Shown: positions 45,615 through 54,739 of the stretch, one piece after another | Numbering within the stretch: position 1 is the first letter of the stretch | Layout of the letters: the number at the start of each line of letters is the position of its first letter | DNA from: Weeksellaceae bacterium | Lineage (GTDB): Bacteria > Bacteroidota > Bacteroidia > Flavobacteriales > Weeksellaceae | Length of the DNA stretch: 64,000 bases | NCBI GenBank assembly: GCA_949788275.1 | Contig: OX460916.1 | Location: 124,001-188,000, forward strand | Direction of reading: 5' to 3' | Notes under the pieces: model-generated | Seen by the model: only the letters and a program-made list of their open reading frames with translations | Told to the model about the DNA's origin: nothing | The model's database searches: none | Position numbers and translations under genes: made by a program

Positions 45615-45989
45615 CTATTTCTTTTTTTTGTCAATCTCAAGATCAATAATTTCACGAAGTTTTTCTAAATCATCCACCGACATGGTGTTGGTCTTTGCAA
45701 AAAAGGATGCAAATTGCGATGCCGAATTGTTGAAGAAAGAAGAAATCATTCCTTTCACTTCTTTCGAAAAATAATCGTCTTTTTTTATTAAAGCAAAATA
45801 CTGTCGCGCATTACCAATTTGTCTATAATCAATAAACCCTTTATCATGAATGCGCTTTAATAAAGTAGCAACGGTTGTTGATGCAGGTTTTGGTTCCGGA
45901 AAAGCCTCAATAATATCTTTCGCAAAAACTCCTTCACCACTCCAAATAACTTCCATCACTTGTTCCTCTTTTCTCGATAATTTAATCAT
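45615..45989 (-). CDS. BlaI/MecI/CopY-family repressor
   Basis: 124 residues. The winged HTH is LSRKEEQVMEVIWSGEGVFA, then STTVATLLKRIHDKGFIDY. The C-terminal dimerisation region follows. It represses its own operon with the M56 protease. A TACA-N2-TGTA operator lies 16 bp upstream of its start. Confidence 0.93.
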   Translation of the reverse strand: MIKLSRKEEQVMEVIWSGEGVFAKDIIEAFPEPKPASTTVATLLKRIHDKGFIDYRQIGNARQYFALIKKDDYFSKEVKGMISSFFNNSASQFASFFAKTNTMSVDDLEKLREIIDLEIDKKKK

Positions 45990-46005
45990 ATTCCATTTAC
46001 GTATA

Positions 46006-46017
46006 CTACAAATGTAG
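46006..46017 (-). promoter_or_regulatory. BlaI-type operator overlapping the -7 element
   Basis: CTACAAATGTAG is a perfect palindrome of the TACA-N2-TGTA core bound by BlaI/MecI proteins. Read on the minus strand, TACATTTG inside it fits the Bacteroidota -7 element (TAnnTTTG). Repressor binding would therefore block the promoter of the blaI-M56 operon. Confidence 0.65.
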
Positions 46018-46079
46018 AATAAAAATTAAACCATACAAACACTTTAACGTTTTTTAATTAACTCATCTGTATAGAATTA

Positions 46080-46191
46080 GGGCGGCCCCTTCGGGCCAGG
46101 CTTTCCGCTATATCTTTGCTGCATTAATTACTATAAAAATGAGGCATTGGGGTGGCAGCAAAGGATGCCGCTTCAATCCTTGCCGCAGTAC
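46080..46191 (-). repeat. Dispersed structured repeat, copy R3 (inverted)
   Basis: Same element as R1, R2 and R4 but on the opposite strand. On the minus strand it reads TGCGGCAAGGATTGAAGCGG, CATCCTTTGCTGCC ... GCAGCAAAGATATAGCGGAA, then a GCCTGGCCCGAAGGGGCCGC end. It lies about 70 bp beyond the blaI operator. Confidence 0.75.
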
Positions 46192-46458
46192 TCGTTTTAA
46201 AAAATGAAAATAAAGGGCTATTGGCTAGAACAACAGATTGAAAAAAATCAAAAGAAAACCGATTTTGACAAAAAAGGGTGCTTAAGGATTATCAATAAAT
46301 TAACATTTTATTCAAACAATATCGGGGCCGAACCACATCAATACCTAGATTGAATTTTCCATTATAACTGAGCGAAAACCTGATGAAAATTTCTTATATA
46401 TATAACACTATAATGTTACTTAATAGCTAAGTATCTTTATAACGACCCTTATTATATT

Positions 46459-46759
46459 ATGTATATCACTTTCGAAAATACAAAAAAATTGACTCAAAAC
46501 ATTCGTGAAAGGCGGTTATAAATGAATCTTACCCAAGAAGGTTTAGCAGAAAGATCGGGTGTACCATTATCTACGCTCCGTAAGTTTGAACAAAAAGGAA
46601 TGATTTCATTGGATTCTTTTCTAAAAAATGCTGTCTGTTGTTGGAGGATTAGAAGAGGTGGTGGAGGTTTTAAAGCTTAAAAAACCTGAATTCAAATCCA
46701 TTGATGAAGTCATAAAATCAAACGAAGTTCAACTAAGAAAGAGAGGAAGTAGAAAATGA
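46459..46759 (+). pseudogene. Decayed HipB-like XRE antitoxin
   Basis: The original frame begins MYITFENTKKLTQNIRERRL, then hits TAA at 46,519. It continues in frame as MNLTQEGLAERSGVPLSTLR and KFEQKGMISLDSFLK. A shift in an A tract then moves the frame, and the tail reads LSVVGGLEEVVEVLKLKKPE ... KRGSRK, ending TGA at 46,757. One nonsense and one frameshift lesion thus break a typical flavobacterial HipB. The end overlaps the hipA remnant ATG, so the pair was an operon. Confidence 0.75.
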
Positions 46760-47052
46760 CAACAGCAATAAAAGACTTAAAAGTAGGTTTAAATTTCGGT
46801 TCTGAAACATTGTCTGTTGGTCGATCCAACGGCGCTGGTGGCGAACAAAGCACCCTGGTTATGGGAGAAGGGCGAAACATTACAGGTAGTCATCTTGTAA
46901 ACTTAGGCTTAAGTGCTAAACTACCAAAATCGTTCATAGAAGAAGTTATTCAACAAACAAAATCTGCGCTTACCCAATGGAGAAGCTTATCTAAAGCATA
47001 TGGAATATCGACAACGAATATTGAGTTAATCAATAAAGTGATTAATAGCTAA
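46756..47052 (+). pseudogene. Internally deleted HipA toxin remnant
   Basis: 98 residues in one open frame. The first 23 or so (MTTAIKDLKVGLNFGSETLS) are the extreme N-terminus of HipA. They join in frame to the C-terminal end (GAGGEQSTLVMGEGRNITGS, then SFIEEVIQQTKSALTQW). HipA is normally about 400-440 residues, so some 300 residues including the whole kinase core and P-loop are missing. It cannot act as a kinase toxin. It is still an intact frame, so a residual peptide is possible. Confidence 0.75.
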
Positions 47053-47091
47053 GAGAGAATTATTATATGATACGTAATGAAATATATATAA

Positions 47092-47127
47092 AAAATTCTA
47101 CTCGGTTTAACCCAAGTAGAATTTTAT
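47092..47127. terminator. Terminator between hipA remnant and tolC operon
   Basis: AAAATTCTACT and AGTAGAATTTT arms with a 12-base loop. It is symmetric, so it may serve both convergent units. Confidence 0.65.
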
Positions 47128-47185
47128 ACTTACACCGTTTTTGGAACAGTCTCAATAATTGTATAGATGTCTATCCTTAATTCGT

Positions 47186-48448
47186 TTAATGCCCTGTGCT
47201 TAACAAGTAATCGTAGTTCGCAAAATTGTTTTGAAGATGAATAAAGGCTTCAACTTTTTCAAAATGCGCTTGTTGCACCATGGTTTGTGCTTCCATAACT
47301 TCTGTTAGCGTTGCAAAACCCGACGAATAATTATCTCGAATCACTTTCAAGTTTTCTTCCGTCGCTCGTTTATTCTCCTCGGCAAAGTCGATTTGTTTAT
47401 AGGCATCCTCAATGCCCAATTGAATACTTTTGTATTGAACACTTAATTGATCCTTCAGGGTTTTTAAATTATTCTCGGCTTTTTTAACTTCAATTTGCTG
47501 GTGTTTCACATCATTGTTTTCTTTACTCCATAAGGAAGAAAGAGGAATGCTAACGCCACCCAAAACCATAGGGACAAAATTACCAGGAAGGCTATTATTA
47601 AAGGAGCCCGTTTGCATAGCATCTAACGAAATAAACACTTGCGGTTTTAAAGCGGTTTTCTTATCCTTTACCATTAAATGCTGTGCTTCAATATTTTTGT
47701 TCAACAATTCGATTAAGGGATGTTGGCTGTTGTATGAATCACGTATTTCGGAAAGCGGCTGTTGTTGTGGATCGTCTAACAAATGCAATTCTTCACGGTA
47801 TGGTATTCCAGTATAAAAACTAAAGTCCAATAAAGCGACTTTTCGCCCGTTGTCCAATTTGCTTTGGTTCAATAAAATATTCGATCGTTTAACGGTCACC
47901 TTCAGTAGATCATTTCGCGCAATTAAACCCGCTTTTAAAAGATCGTTCAATTGTTTTTCCAAGTGCTTCACATAGTCCAATTGCTTATCCAGCACCGTTA
48001 TTTGTTCCTGTAATCGAACAATATTCCAAAATTTATTTTTGGTCATTAATCGAATCGAATCTTGACTTTGAGTTAATTTCAAGGTGGTGACTTCCGATTG
48101 CAACTTAGCCAAGTCATTTGATATTTTTATTTTTCCGCCTAAATAGATAGGTTGCACAACATTTACGCCCATCATGTAGGCATTGTCAATAGGCTTGGTC
48201 ATAAACGGAATACCATTGATCAAATTATCAAACGCATAAAGCCCCATGGCACTAAGGCTTACTTTTGGGAGATTAGCCGTTTTAGCGGAATGAATCGTTA
48301 GTAAGTCAGCTTGCTGATCGAGTTGAATATTCTCCAGTGTCGGATTCTTTTTGATTGCAGATTCTAAGGCTTCTTCAAGAGAAACTTGTTGAGAATACGC
48401 GATACTACCCCATAAAAGGAATCCGATATATATCAATAGTTTGTTCAT
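47186..48448 (-). CDS. TolC-family outer membrane efflux protein
   Basis: 420 residues. Signal peptide (LLIYIGFLLWGSIAYSQQ) and two OEP repeats with long coiled-coil helices: VSLEEALESAIKKNPTLEN at the start and GFATLTEVMEAQTMVQQAHF in the second. It forms the outer-membrane exit duct of the RND system whose genes lie upstream in the same operon (11 bp gap). Confidence 0.93.
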   Translation of the reverse strand: MNKLLIYIGFLLWGSIAYSQQVSLEEALESAIKKNPTLENIQLDQQADLLTIHSAKTANLPKVSLSAMGLYAFDNLINGIPFMTKPIDNAYMMGVNVVQPIYLGGKIKISNDLAKLQSEVTTLKLTQSQDSIRLMTKNKFWNIVRLQEQITVLDKQLDYVKHLEKQLNDLLKAGLIARNDLLKVTVKRSNILLNQSKLDNGRKVALLDFSFYTGIPYREELHLLDDPQQQPLSEIRDSYNSQHPLIELLNKNIEAQHLMVKDKKTALKPQVFISLDAMQTGSFNNSLPGNFVPMVLGGVSIPLSSLWSKENNDVKHQQIEVKKAENNLKTLKDQLSVQYKSIQLGIEDAYKQIDFAEENKRATEENLKVIRDNYSSGFATLTEVMEAQTMVQQAHFEKVEAFIHLQNNFANYDYLLSTGH

Positions 48449-48459
48449 AATTGTATCAA

Positions 48460-51400
48460 TTAAATAAGCGTGTTTGATGATGCGTTTTCGAGTTCGTTGT
48501 TTTTTAAATCACGGTCTTCATTTTTAAAGAATACCCAATAAAGCGTCGGTAAAACAAATAAGGTTAACACCATAGAAAATAGTAAACCAAAACAAATCAC
48601 TGTTCCTAAAGGTCCCCATAAAGTAGAACGCGATAAAATCATGGGAATAACCCCTACAGCAGCAGCGGTTGATGTTAAGAAAATAGGTCGCATTCTTCGT
48701 TCAGAGGCATGAATAGCAGCTTCCAAAACAGTCATTCCTTCTTTGTGTCGCAATTCTTCTGCAAAATCAATTAGAATAATTCCATTTCTTACCACGATTC
48801 CACAAAGGGCTAATAAACCGATAAAGGCTGTAAAGCTAAAAGCATAATCCAATAAGATTAATCCAACGGCAGCTCCTAAAATACTTAAAGGCATCGTGGT
48901 AAAACTGACAATAGCATGTTTTAAATGTTTAAAGTGCCACAAAAGAATTAAGAAAATAACAATCACCGACATACCGATCGACATGGCCATTGCACCGCTG
49001 TTTTCATTGAACAGTTCATGTTCACCACCATAACTTAAGCGTACTCCTTTCGGTAGAACAATCGCTTGAAGTTCCGAATCCATAGATGCCAAAACCTCCG
49101 ATGCTACATCGTCAAAAGTAATGTCCATTCGAACCGTCATTGTTCGTTCTCCATTTCTACGGACAATTTGACCAGGATTCCATACCTCCTTCGCGGTTAC
49201 TAATTGTTGTAGAGAGACGAGGCTGTTGGTTGCTTCAACGGGAATATTTAAGGCCATTAATTTGGTTAAATCATTTTGGTAATAGGCCATCGATTTTAAC
49301 TGAACATTTAAGGCATAATCACCTTCCCAAACCTGGGTGGCGTTAATACCGTTCATATGCATCGCAATAAAATTCGATAAATCTTCTCGGCTTATACCTA
49401 GTCGGCTCGCTTCTTCTTGGTTAATGGTGAAATCGATACTTTGTAGGGGTTCTTCAAAATCGGTTCTCGCCCAAGTTACTTGGGAATGTTTTTTCGCTAT
49501 TTTAAGGACCTGATCTGCTACTTGTTCCAACGCTGTAATCGATTGTCCTGTTAATCGGACTTCTATAGGCGCTGGAGAACTCACCATATCCAATTGCTTC
49601 ATGCGGACATAAGCGGTTGGGTATTTATTCCCTAACTCTTTTTGGTAACGACGAAGTAATTCTTCTGTTGCATCATCATCTACGGTATTTACCAATATCT
49701 GCGCATAATTTTTTGCTGCTAAATTAGGCGCGTAAACCGTATGGAATCGAGGAGAAGAAGTTCCGATAAAACTGGCAAAGGAAACAACTTTCTTTTCTTT
49801 CTTCAATTCTTTTTCTACGGCTTTTACCACTTCATCCGTTTGGGAAAGCGTATACCCATTTGGAAGGTAAACCTCCATGGCAAATTGATTTCGTTGCACT
49901 TTAGGAAATAATTCCATGGCAACTTGTGTCGTTAATGCTATTCCACCTACAATTGCCATTAACCCAATTCCAAGTGTAATCTTCGGATAGGATATTGCTC
50001 TTCCGATATGTTTATTAAATAATTCCTGTATTCTATCTAACATCGATCGTTTCTTTGTTGTTTGCTCTGCTTGATGTAGACCCGTTTTAATAAAAATGGT
50101 ATTAAAGTAGGGTACAATCAACATGGATATAATCAAAGAAAGAGAGAGTGAAATGATAATCACGATTGGAAAAACGCTCACAAAATCTTTCGATGTGCCT
50201 TCCATAAAAAACATCAAAGGGGTAAAGGTTGCAATAATGGCTAAAGTGGCGGTGAAAACCGACGGGAACAATTCAATGGCACTTTTCTTGGCCGATTCCC
50301 ATACCGAATAACCATGGTCCAATTGTTCCACATGATTATCAATAACCACAATGGGGTCATCAACAACAATACCTAGTACAATAATTAAGGCCGCTAAGGT
50401 TACCGTATTTAATTCGAAACCAAATAAATGCATGATCCCTAATGTACACGCAATGGTGATTGGGATTGTTGTTGCAGCTACAACCGCAATTCGCATAGGT
50501 AGAAATAGCATCGTAACAATAATCACACCCGTTAAGGCAAAACAAAATTCAGTCATAAAGTGCGTAATCGAATGATCCACGACTTCGGGCTGATTCGCTA
50601 ATGAACTCATTCGGATATCTGCGGGTAAGCCTTGCTGAGCTTCGGTTAGTTTGGCCTGGATAGCTTCACCAAATTGCACAATGTTCTTTCCCGTAGTCAT
50701 TTCCATCGATAATAGAATCGAATTCTTCCCGTTGGTCGTTATATAGGAATCGGGTTTGTCATATTCTCTTTTAATCGTGGCTATATCCTTTATTCGAACG
50801 GCATTACCGCCTTGTACGTCACTTTTAATAATTCGGTTGGCTATTTCGTCCTCTTTATTGACTAAAGCCGATAAGTGAATGGGTTTATCGAGGATTTGTC
50901 CTTCAATTTCCCCAACGGGATAAATAGCACCATCCTGTTGAAGCGCTTTCATCAAATGACCAGTGGTTAACCCATACTGCAACAGTTTATCATTGTCAAC
51001 ATAGACACTTAGTTGTTCTTCTAGCGCACCAATTCGGCTAATTTTAGCTAAACCAGGAACCTGTCTTAATTGGGCTTCTACCTCTTTTACATTGGCTTCA
51101 AGGCTTTTGTAATTTCGATCATCGGATTCAACCGAAACAATAATGGCAGATGTACTACCAAAATCAGAGTTGACAAGGAGTCCGCGAACGTCTTTTGGTA
51201 ATTCGGTTTGCTGAAAAATAAGAATTCCATTTTTCAAACGATTCCAGAAATCCTTGGTATTGGCATCATTGACATGGCCAGCAACTTCAATAAAAAGGTA
51301 CATCATTCCATCTTTCGAATAGGAGTAGGTTTTGTTTTTATCGACTTCGTTAAATCCAAAGACAAATTCTTCAACTTTGGTCGTTAATTGATTTTCAACC

Positions 51401-51585
51401 TGATCGGAGGTTGCTCCAGGATAGATCCCAACGACTAAGCCTTGACGAATGGTAAATTCAGGGAACTCATTTCGGGGCATATTAAACAGCGCATAGATTC
51501 CAAGGGCCACTAATACCAAAGCAAACGCTAGGGGAAACGCTTTATAGCGCATTCCCCATTCAATCATTTTTCCTTTCTCTTTCAT
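48460..51585 (-). CDS. RND efflux transporter, inner membrane permease
   Basis: 1,041 residues with 12 transmembrane helices and two large periplasmic loops. The proton-relay aspartates of helix 4 are in LGIVVDDPIVVIDN. It opens like HAE/AcrB proteins with a helix and NEFPEF. It exports hydrophobic compounds, driven by the proton gradient; the substrate is unknown. Between adaptor (4 bp gap) and TolC genes. Confidence 0.95.
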   Translation of the reverse strand: MKEKGKMIEWGMRYKAFPLAFALVLVALGIYALFNMPRNEFPEFTIRQGLVVGIYPGATSDQVENQLTTKVEEFVFGFNEVDKNKTYSYSKDGMMYLFIEVAGHVNDANTKDFWNRLKNGILIFQQTELPKDVRGLLVNSDFGSTSAIIVSVESDDRNYKSLEANVKEVEAQLRQVPGLAKISRIGALEEQLSVYVDNDKLLQYGLTTGHLMKALQQDGAIYPVGEIEGQILDKPIHLSALVNKEDEIANRIIKSDVQGGNAVRIKDIATIKREYDKPDSYITTNGKNSILLSMEMTTGKNIVQFGEAIQAKLTEAQQGLPADIRMSSLANQPEVVDHSITHFMTEFCFALTGVIIVTMLFLPMRIAVVAATTIPITIACTLGIMHLFGFELNTVTLAALIIVLGIVVDDPIVVIDNHVEQLDHGYSVWESAKKSAIELFPSVFTATLAIIATFTPLMFFMEGTSKDFVSVFPIVIIISLSLSLIISMLIVPYFNTIFIKTGLHQAEQTTKKRSMLDRIQELFNKHIGRAISYPKITLGIGLMAIVGGIALTTQVAMELFPKVQRNQFAMEVYLPNGYTLSQTDEVVKAVEKELKKEKKVVSFASFIGTSSPRFHTVYAPNLAAKNYAQILVNTVDDDATEELLRRYQKELGNKYPTAYVRMKQLDMVSSPAPIEVRLTGQSITALEQVADQVLKIAKKHSQVTWARTDFEEPLQSIDFTINQEEASRLGISREDLSNFIAMHMNGINATQVWEGDYALNVQLKSMAYYQNDLTKLMALNIPVEATNSLVSLQQLVTAKEVWNPGQIVRRNGERTMTVRMDITFDDVASEVLASMDSELQAIVLPKGVRLSYGGEHELFNENSGAMAMSIGMSVIVIFLILLWHFKHLKHAIVSFTTMPLSILGAAVGLILLDYAFSFTAFIGLLALCGIVVRNGIILIDFAEELRHKEGMTVLEAAIHASERRMRPIFLTSTAAAVGVIPMILSRSTLWGPLGTVICFGLLFSMVLTLFVLPTLYWVFFKNEDRDLKNNELENASSNTLI

Positions 51586-51589
51586 GGCG

Positions 51590-52642
51590 TTATTTTTTTA
51601 CCGTGATTTTTGATTGATCTGTAATTTTTTGAAAACCAGAAGTGACAATGGTGGCTGTAGCATCTAATCCTTTTTCAATTTCAATAAATTCACCTGTTGT
51701 ATGGCCTAATGTCACGAGGCGTTTAAAGGCTATTCCATTCTTGCTATCAACAACATAAACAAAATGCTGGTTTTTATTATCAATTTGAACCGCTTCTGCT
51801 GGAATATAGCGTTTCGCTTCGCGAATGACTTCAGCTGTGGGTGTTTCAAATTCGATTCGGGCATTCATCCCTGGTCTAATTTGCTGTCCACTGTTTTCAA
51901 TCCTTACCTTAACGGTATAACTAGGCGTTCCACTTGGTGAAAACATACTGACATCTGTTACTCTTCCGGTCACCATTTTATCCTCCAACGCTGGAAAGAA
52001 AACGTTTGCGCTTAATCCATTTTTAAAGAGATGTATTTCATTGGCAGCAATGGAAACCAAGATATCCAATTGCTGAATATCAACAATTCGCATCAAAAAT
52101 TGTCCTTCACCAGCCAAACTTCCTTGTACGGCTGTTAGGTTGGCGATGTAACCCGATTTAGGGGCGTGTATACTCGATTTTGAAACATAGAATTGAGAAG
52201 CTTTCACGGCAGCTTGTGCTTGTTCATAATTCGATTTTGCTTCTAGATACTTTATTTCGGCAATACTTCCTTTTTCATAGACTTCTTTCATGCGCAAGTA
52301 AGTCTCTTTAGCAAACTTTAATTGGGCTTGTTGAACAGCCGATTGATTACGATAATCTTCGTTATCTATTCGGGCAAGAAATTGTCCTTTTTGCACATAT
52401 TGTCCATCTTTAACCCCTAAGTTGATGATGGTCCCCGAAAGCTGTGGTACGACATCGACATAATCATGCGGACTAGCTACGCCAGCATATTGCTGTATTT
52501 TTTTAGCGTCGGTTACTTGTTCTTTCGTTAAGTGGTAGACACTTACTTCAGTGGGTAAACGTTCAACAATGGGTTCTGGTTTATTACAGCTACTTAGGAC
52601 AAGTATACTGGTGAAAGTTAAAAGATATAATGTATGTTTCAT
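51590..52642 (-). CDS. RND periplasmic adaptor (membrane fusion protein)
   Basis: 350 residues. A lipobox (LVLSSC) anchors it to the inner membrane. The lipoyl-type hairpin domain has VVPQLSGTIINLGVKDGQYV and PKSGYIANLTAVQGSLAG. The barrel and membrane-proximal domains follow. It bridges permease and TolC. It follows the TetR gene by 30 bp. Confidence 0.94.
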   Translation of the reverse strand: MKHTLYLLTFTSILVLSSCNKPEPIVERLPTEVSVYHLTKEQVTDAKKIQQYAGVASPHDYVDVVPQLSGTIINLGVKDGQYVQKGQFLARIDNEDYRNQSAVQQAQLKFAKETYLRMKEVYEKGSIAEIKYLEAKSNYEQAQAAVKASQFYVSKSSIHAPKSGYIANLTAVQGSLAGEGQFLMRIVDIQQLDILVSIAANEIHLFKNGLSANVFFPALEDKMVTGRVTDVSMFSPSGTPSYTVKVRIENSGQQIRPGMNARIEFETPTAEVIREAKRYIPAEAVQIDNKNQHFVYVVDSKNGIAFKRLVTLGHTTGEFIEIEKGLDATATIVTSGFQKITDQSKITVKK

Positions 52643-52672
52643 GTCGTTTTAATTAATCGATTTGGTGCTTTA

Positions 52673-53245
52673 TTATTGCAATCCTTTGGTTAGAATTACC
52701 GTTAGCCAGCGGAGTTTTTGTTCTAAATTTTTAATCTCTTTGTATAAAATCATTTCCAATTGCATATTTCGAAGAGAACTTACAATCACGTCGGTTAAAA
52801 AGTGTAATTCTTCATCGTCCTGAGGTAGAATTTCTTTTTTATCCATGGCGTTTTGAATAAACGATTGTACAATATCAAACTCTCGGCATACATCCAACTG
52901 ATTTAAGTGAACAAATAAGTCGCTGTTCACTTTCATTTCACTTACAATACTCTTGTAGATCAATGCAATTTCTTTTACGCCTTTGGTTTGCCCTAAATAG
53001 AAATGATAGAGGTTATCTGCTAAAGAACGATCTGTTCCTGTATCAATTAATGAATCATCCAATGATTTTTCAAATTCGAGTTTAGCAATTAGTTCAAAAA
53101 TTTCTTTTTTATTTTTAAAATGATTGTAAATCGAGCTTCTGCTCTTATTGGCAGCCTTAGCGATATCATCCATCGATACGCGTTCGTATCCATGGAGTAT
53201 AAATAATTCTTTTGCAGCGCGTAAGACTTTATCCGTTAATTTCAT
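52673..53245 (-). CDS. TetR/AcrR-family regulator
   Basis: About 190 residues from the ATG at 53,245; the longer form uses a TTG inside the promoter. The HTH is VSMDDIAKAANKSRSSIYNH and the ligand domain is helical. As first gene of the efflux operon it probably represses the whole unit, including itself, until a ligand binds. Confidence 0.93.
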   Translation of the reverse strand: MKLTDKVLRAAKELFILHGYERVSMDDIAKAANKSRSSIYNHFKNKKEIFELIAKLEFEKSLDDSLIDTGTDRSLADNLYHFYLGQTKGVKEIALIYKSIVSEMKVNSDLFVHLNQLDVCREFDIVQSFIQNAMDKKEILPQDDEELHFLTDVIVSSLRNMQLEMILYKEIKNLEQKLRWLTVILTKGLQ

Positions 53246-53246
53246 T

Positions 53247-53281
53247 TTGTACAATTGTATATTTATTGTCCAAATGTACAA
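53247..53281 (-). promoter_or_regulatory. Likely TetR operator over the efflux promoter
   Basis: TTGTACAAT (53,247) and ATTGTCCAA (53,265) are near-perfect 9-bp inverted half-sites, and a further TGTACAA lies at 53,275. On the minus strand TACATTTG (53,271-53,278) is a TAnnTTTG -7 element within the same block. Binding here would shut off the operon. Confidence 0.5.
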
Positions 53282-53352
53282 TAAAAAATGAATAATCCTT
53301 TATTAATTTGAATAATTGCAATTTATTTTTAAAAATGTATATATAAAGATAT

Positions 53353-53383
53353 AAAAAAAGCCAATCGACTGATTGGCTTTTGG
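53353..53383 (-). terminator. waaA terminator
   Basis: AGCCAATC and GATTGGCT arms with a 4-base loop, with an A run that becomes a T run on the minus strand. It lies directly after the waaA stop. Confidence 0.85.
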
Positions 53384-54637
53384 TTATGGTTTTAATAATT
53401 TTTCAATGTAATCGAGAATTATTTTTGTGGAAGCAGGCGAGTCTTGTACGAAATGCCGTGCGTTTTCACCCACTTTTTTTCGATATTTTTCATCGGTCAT
53501 TAATTGATGAAAGATGGTATTGAATTGATTCGCATTGGCAATTGAAAACCCTGCGTTGTTTTCGATTAAGTCACAAGCTTCTTGAAATTTATGGTATTTT
53601 GGACCAAATATAACGGGAACCCCATAGGTTGCTGCTTCAAGTGTATTATGTATTCCTGCGCCAAATCCACCACCAATATAGGTAATGTCTGCATAGGCAT
53701 ATACTTTCGATAAAACCCCAATGGTATCTAAGATAAAAACAGGAGCTTCTTTCAATGTCGTTTCTGTAGCGTTTTCTAGTTTTGAGTATTGAATAGCGGG
53801 AACATTTAATCGTTCGAGGAATCGTTGAATTGTATTGGAATCGATCGTATGAGGAGCAAATAGAAATTTCCACCCCGCAGGTTGTTCATTAATTAACGAG
53901 ATGAATAATTCTTCGTCTTTTGGCCATGAGCTTCCTACCACAATCAAGGAACATTCATTCTTAAAATGATCCATGAACTGCAATTGGTTATCCTGATGAA
54001 TCAATTGTTTTACACGGTCAAATCGGGTATCCCCAGCGATGGTTACTTGATTAATGCCTATTTGATTTAACAGTTCTTCTGAGCGTTTGTTTTGAACAAA
54101 GAAATGATTCAATAACCCTAATTTTTTGGCAAACCAATTCTCTCCTTGTTTTTGGAAAAAATTTTGTTTTTCACGGAAGATGGCCGATACAACAATCGTT
54201 GGGATATGGGCGTAATTCAGTGCTGTGATTAGGTTATACCAGTATTCGTATTTTACGAGTACCAATAATTCGGGATGTAAGACAGCGATTAACTTTTTAG
54301 CATTGCTTACCGTATCTAAAGGAAGATAGAAAACCAAATCAGCTCCAGGGTAGTCTTTTCGAATTTCATAACCGGAGGGCGAAAAGAAAGATACCGCAAT
54401 CTTATGCGAAGGATAGTCTTTTTTTAGCGCTTCAATAACAGGGCGTCCTTGCTCAAATTCCCCTAGGGATGAACAATGAACCCATAACACACGGTCTGTT
54501 GGATCTATTTTAGACCGTATTTTGTTTTCCCAATCCTGTCTTCCCTCTACCCAAAGTTTCGCTTTCGGTATAAAAGGGGCTGCCAACTTTAGCGCTAATC
54601 CGTAGGCTTTAATTGATGTTGTATAAATTCCTTCCAC
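53384..54637 (-). CDS. waaA: 3-deoxy-D-manno-octulosonic acid transferase
   Basis: 417 residues. Motifs of Kdo transferase: VHCSSLGEFEQGRPVIEAL, then VSFFSPSGYEIRKDYPGADL, VVGSSWPKDEE and the donor-site GGGFGAGIHNTLEAATYGVP. It adds Kdo to lipid IV-A on the inner membrane, so the organism makes a classical lipid A-Kdo core. A stand-alone gene. Confidence 0.96.
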   Translation of the reverse strand: MEGIYTTSIKAYGLALKLAAPFIPKAKLWVEGRQDWENKIRSKIDPTDRVLWVHCSSLGEFEQGRPVIEALKKDYPSHKIAVSFFSPSGYEIRKDYPGADLVFYLPLDTVSNAKKLIAVLHPELLVLVKYEYWYNLITALNYAHIPTIVVSAIFREKQNFFQKQGENWFAKKLGLLNHFFVQNKRSEELLNQIGINQVTIAGDTRFDRVKQLIHQDNQLQFMDHFKNECSLIVVGSSWPKDEELFISLINEQPAGWKFLFAPHTIDSNTIQRFLERLNVPAIQYSKLENATETTLKEAPVFILDTIGVLSKVYAYADITYIGGGFGAGIHNTLEAATYGVPVIFGPKYHKFQEACDLIENNAGFSIANANQFNTIFHQLMTDEKYRKKVGENARHFVQDSPASTKIILDYIEKLLKP

Positions 54638-54676
54638 AATCCTGCAAAGTTAGAAAATATCAATTAGCTTTTTTTG

Positions 54677-54684
54677 TACATTTG
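54677..54684 (+). promoter_or_regulatory. Putative -7 element of the aminotransferase gene
   Basis: TACATTTG fits TAnnTTTG, 55 bp before the ATG. No clear -33 element. Confidence 0.4.
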
Positions 54685-54739
54685 TGTATGAATTGATCAA
54701 AAAACGGATACAATTCAGCATAGACTTATAAATTTCGTT

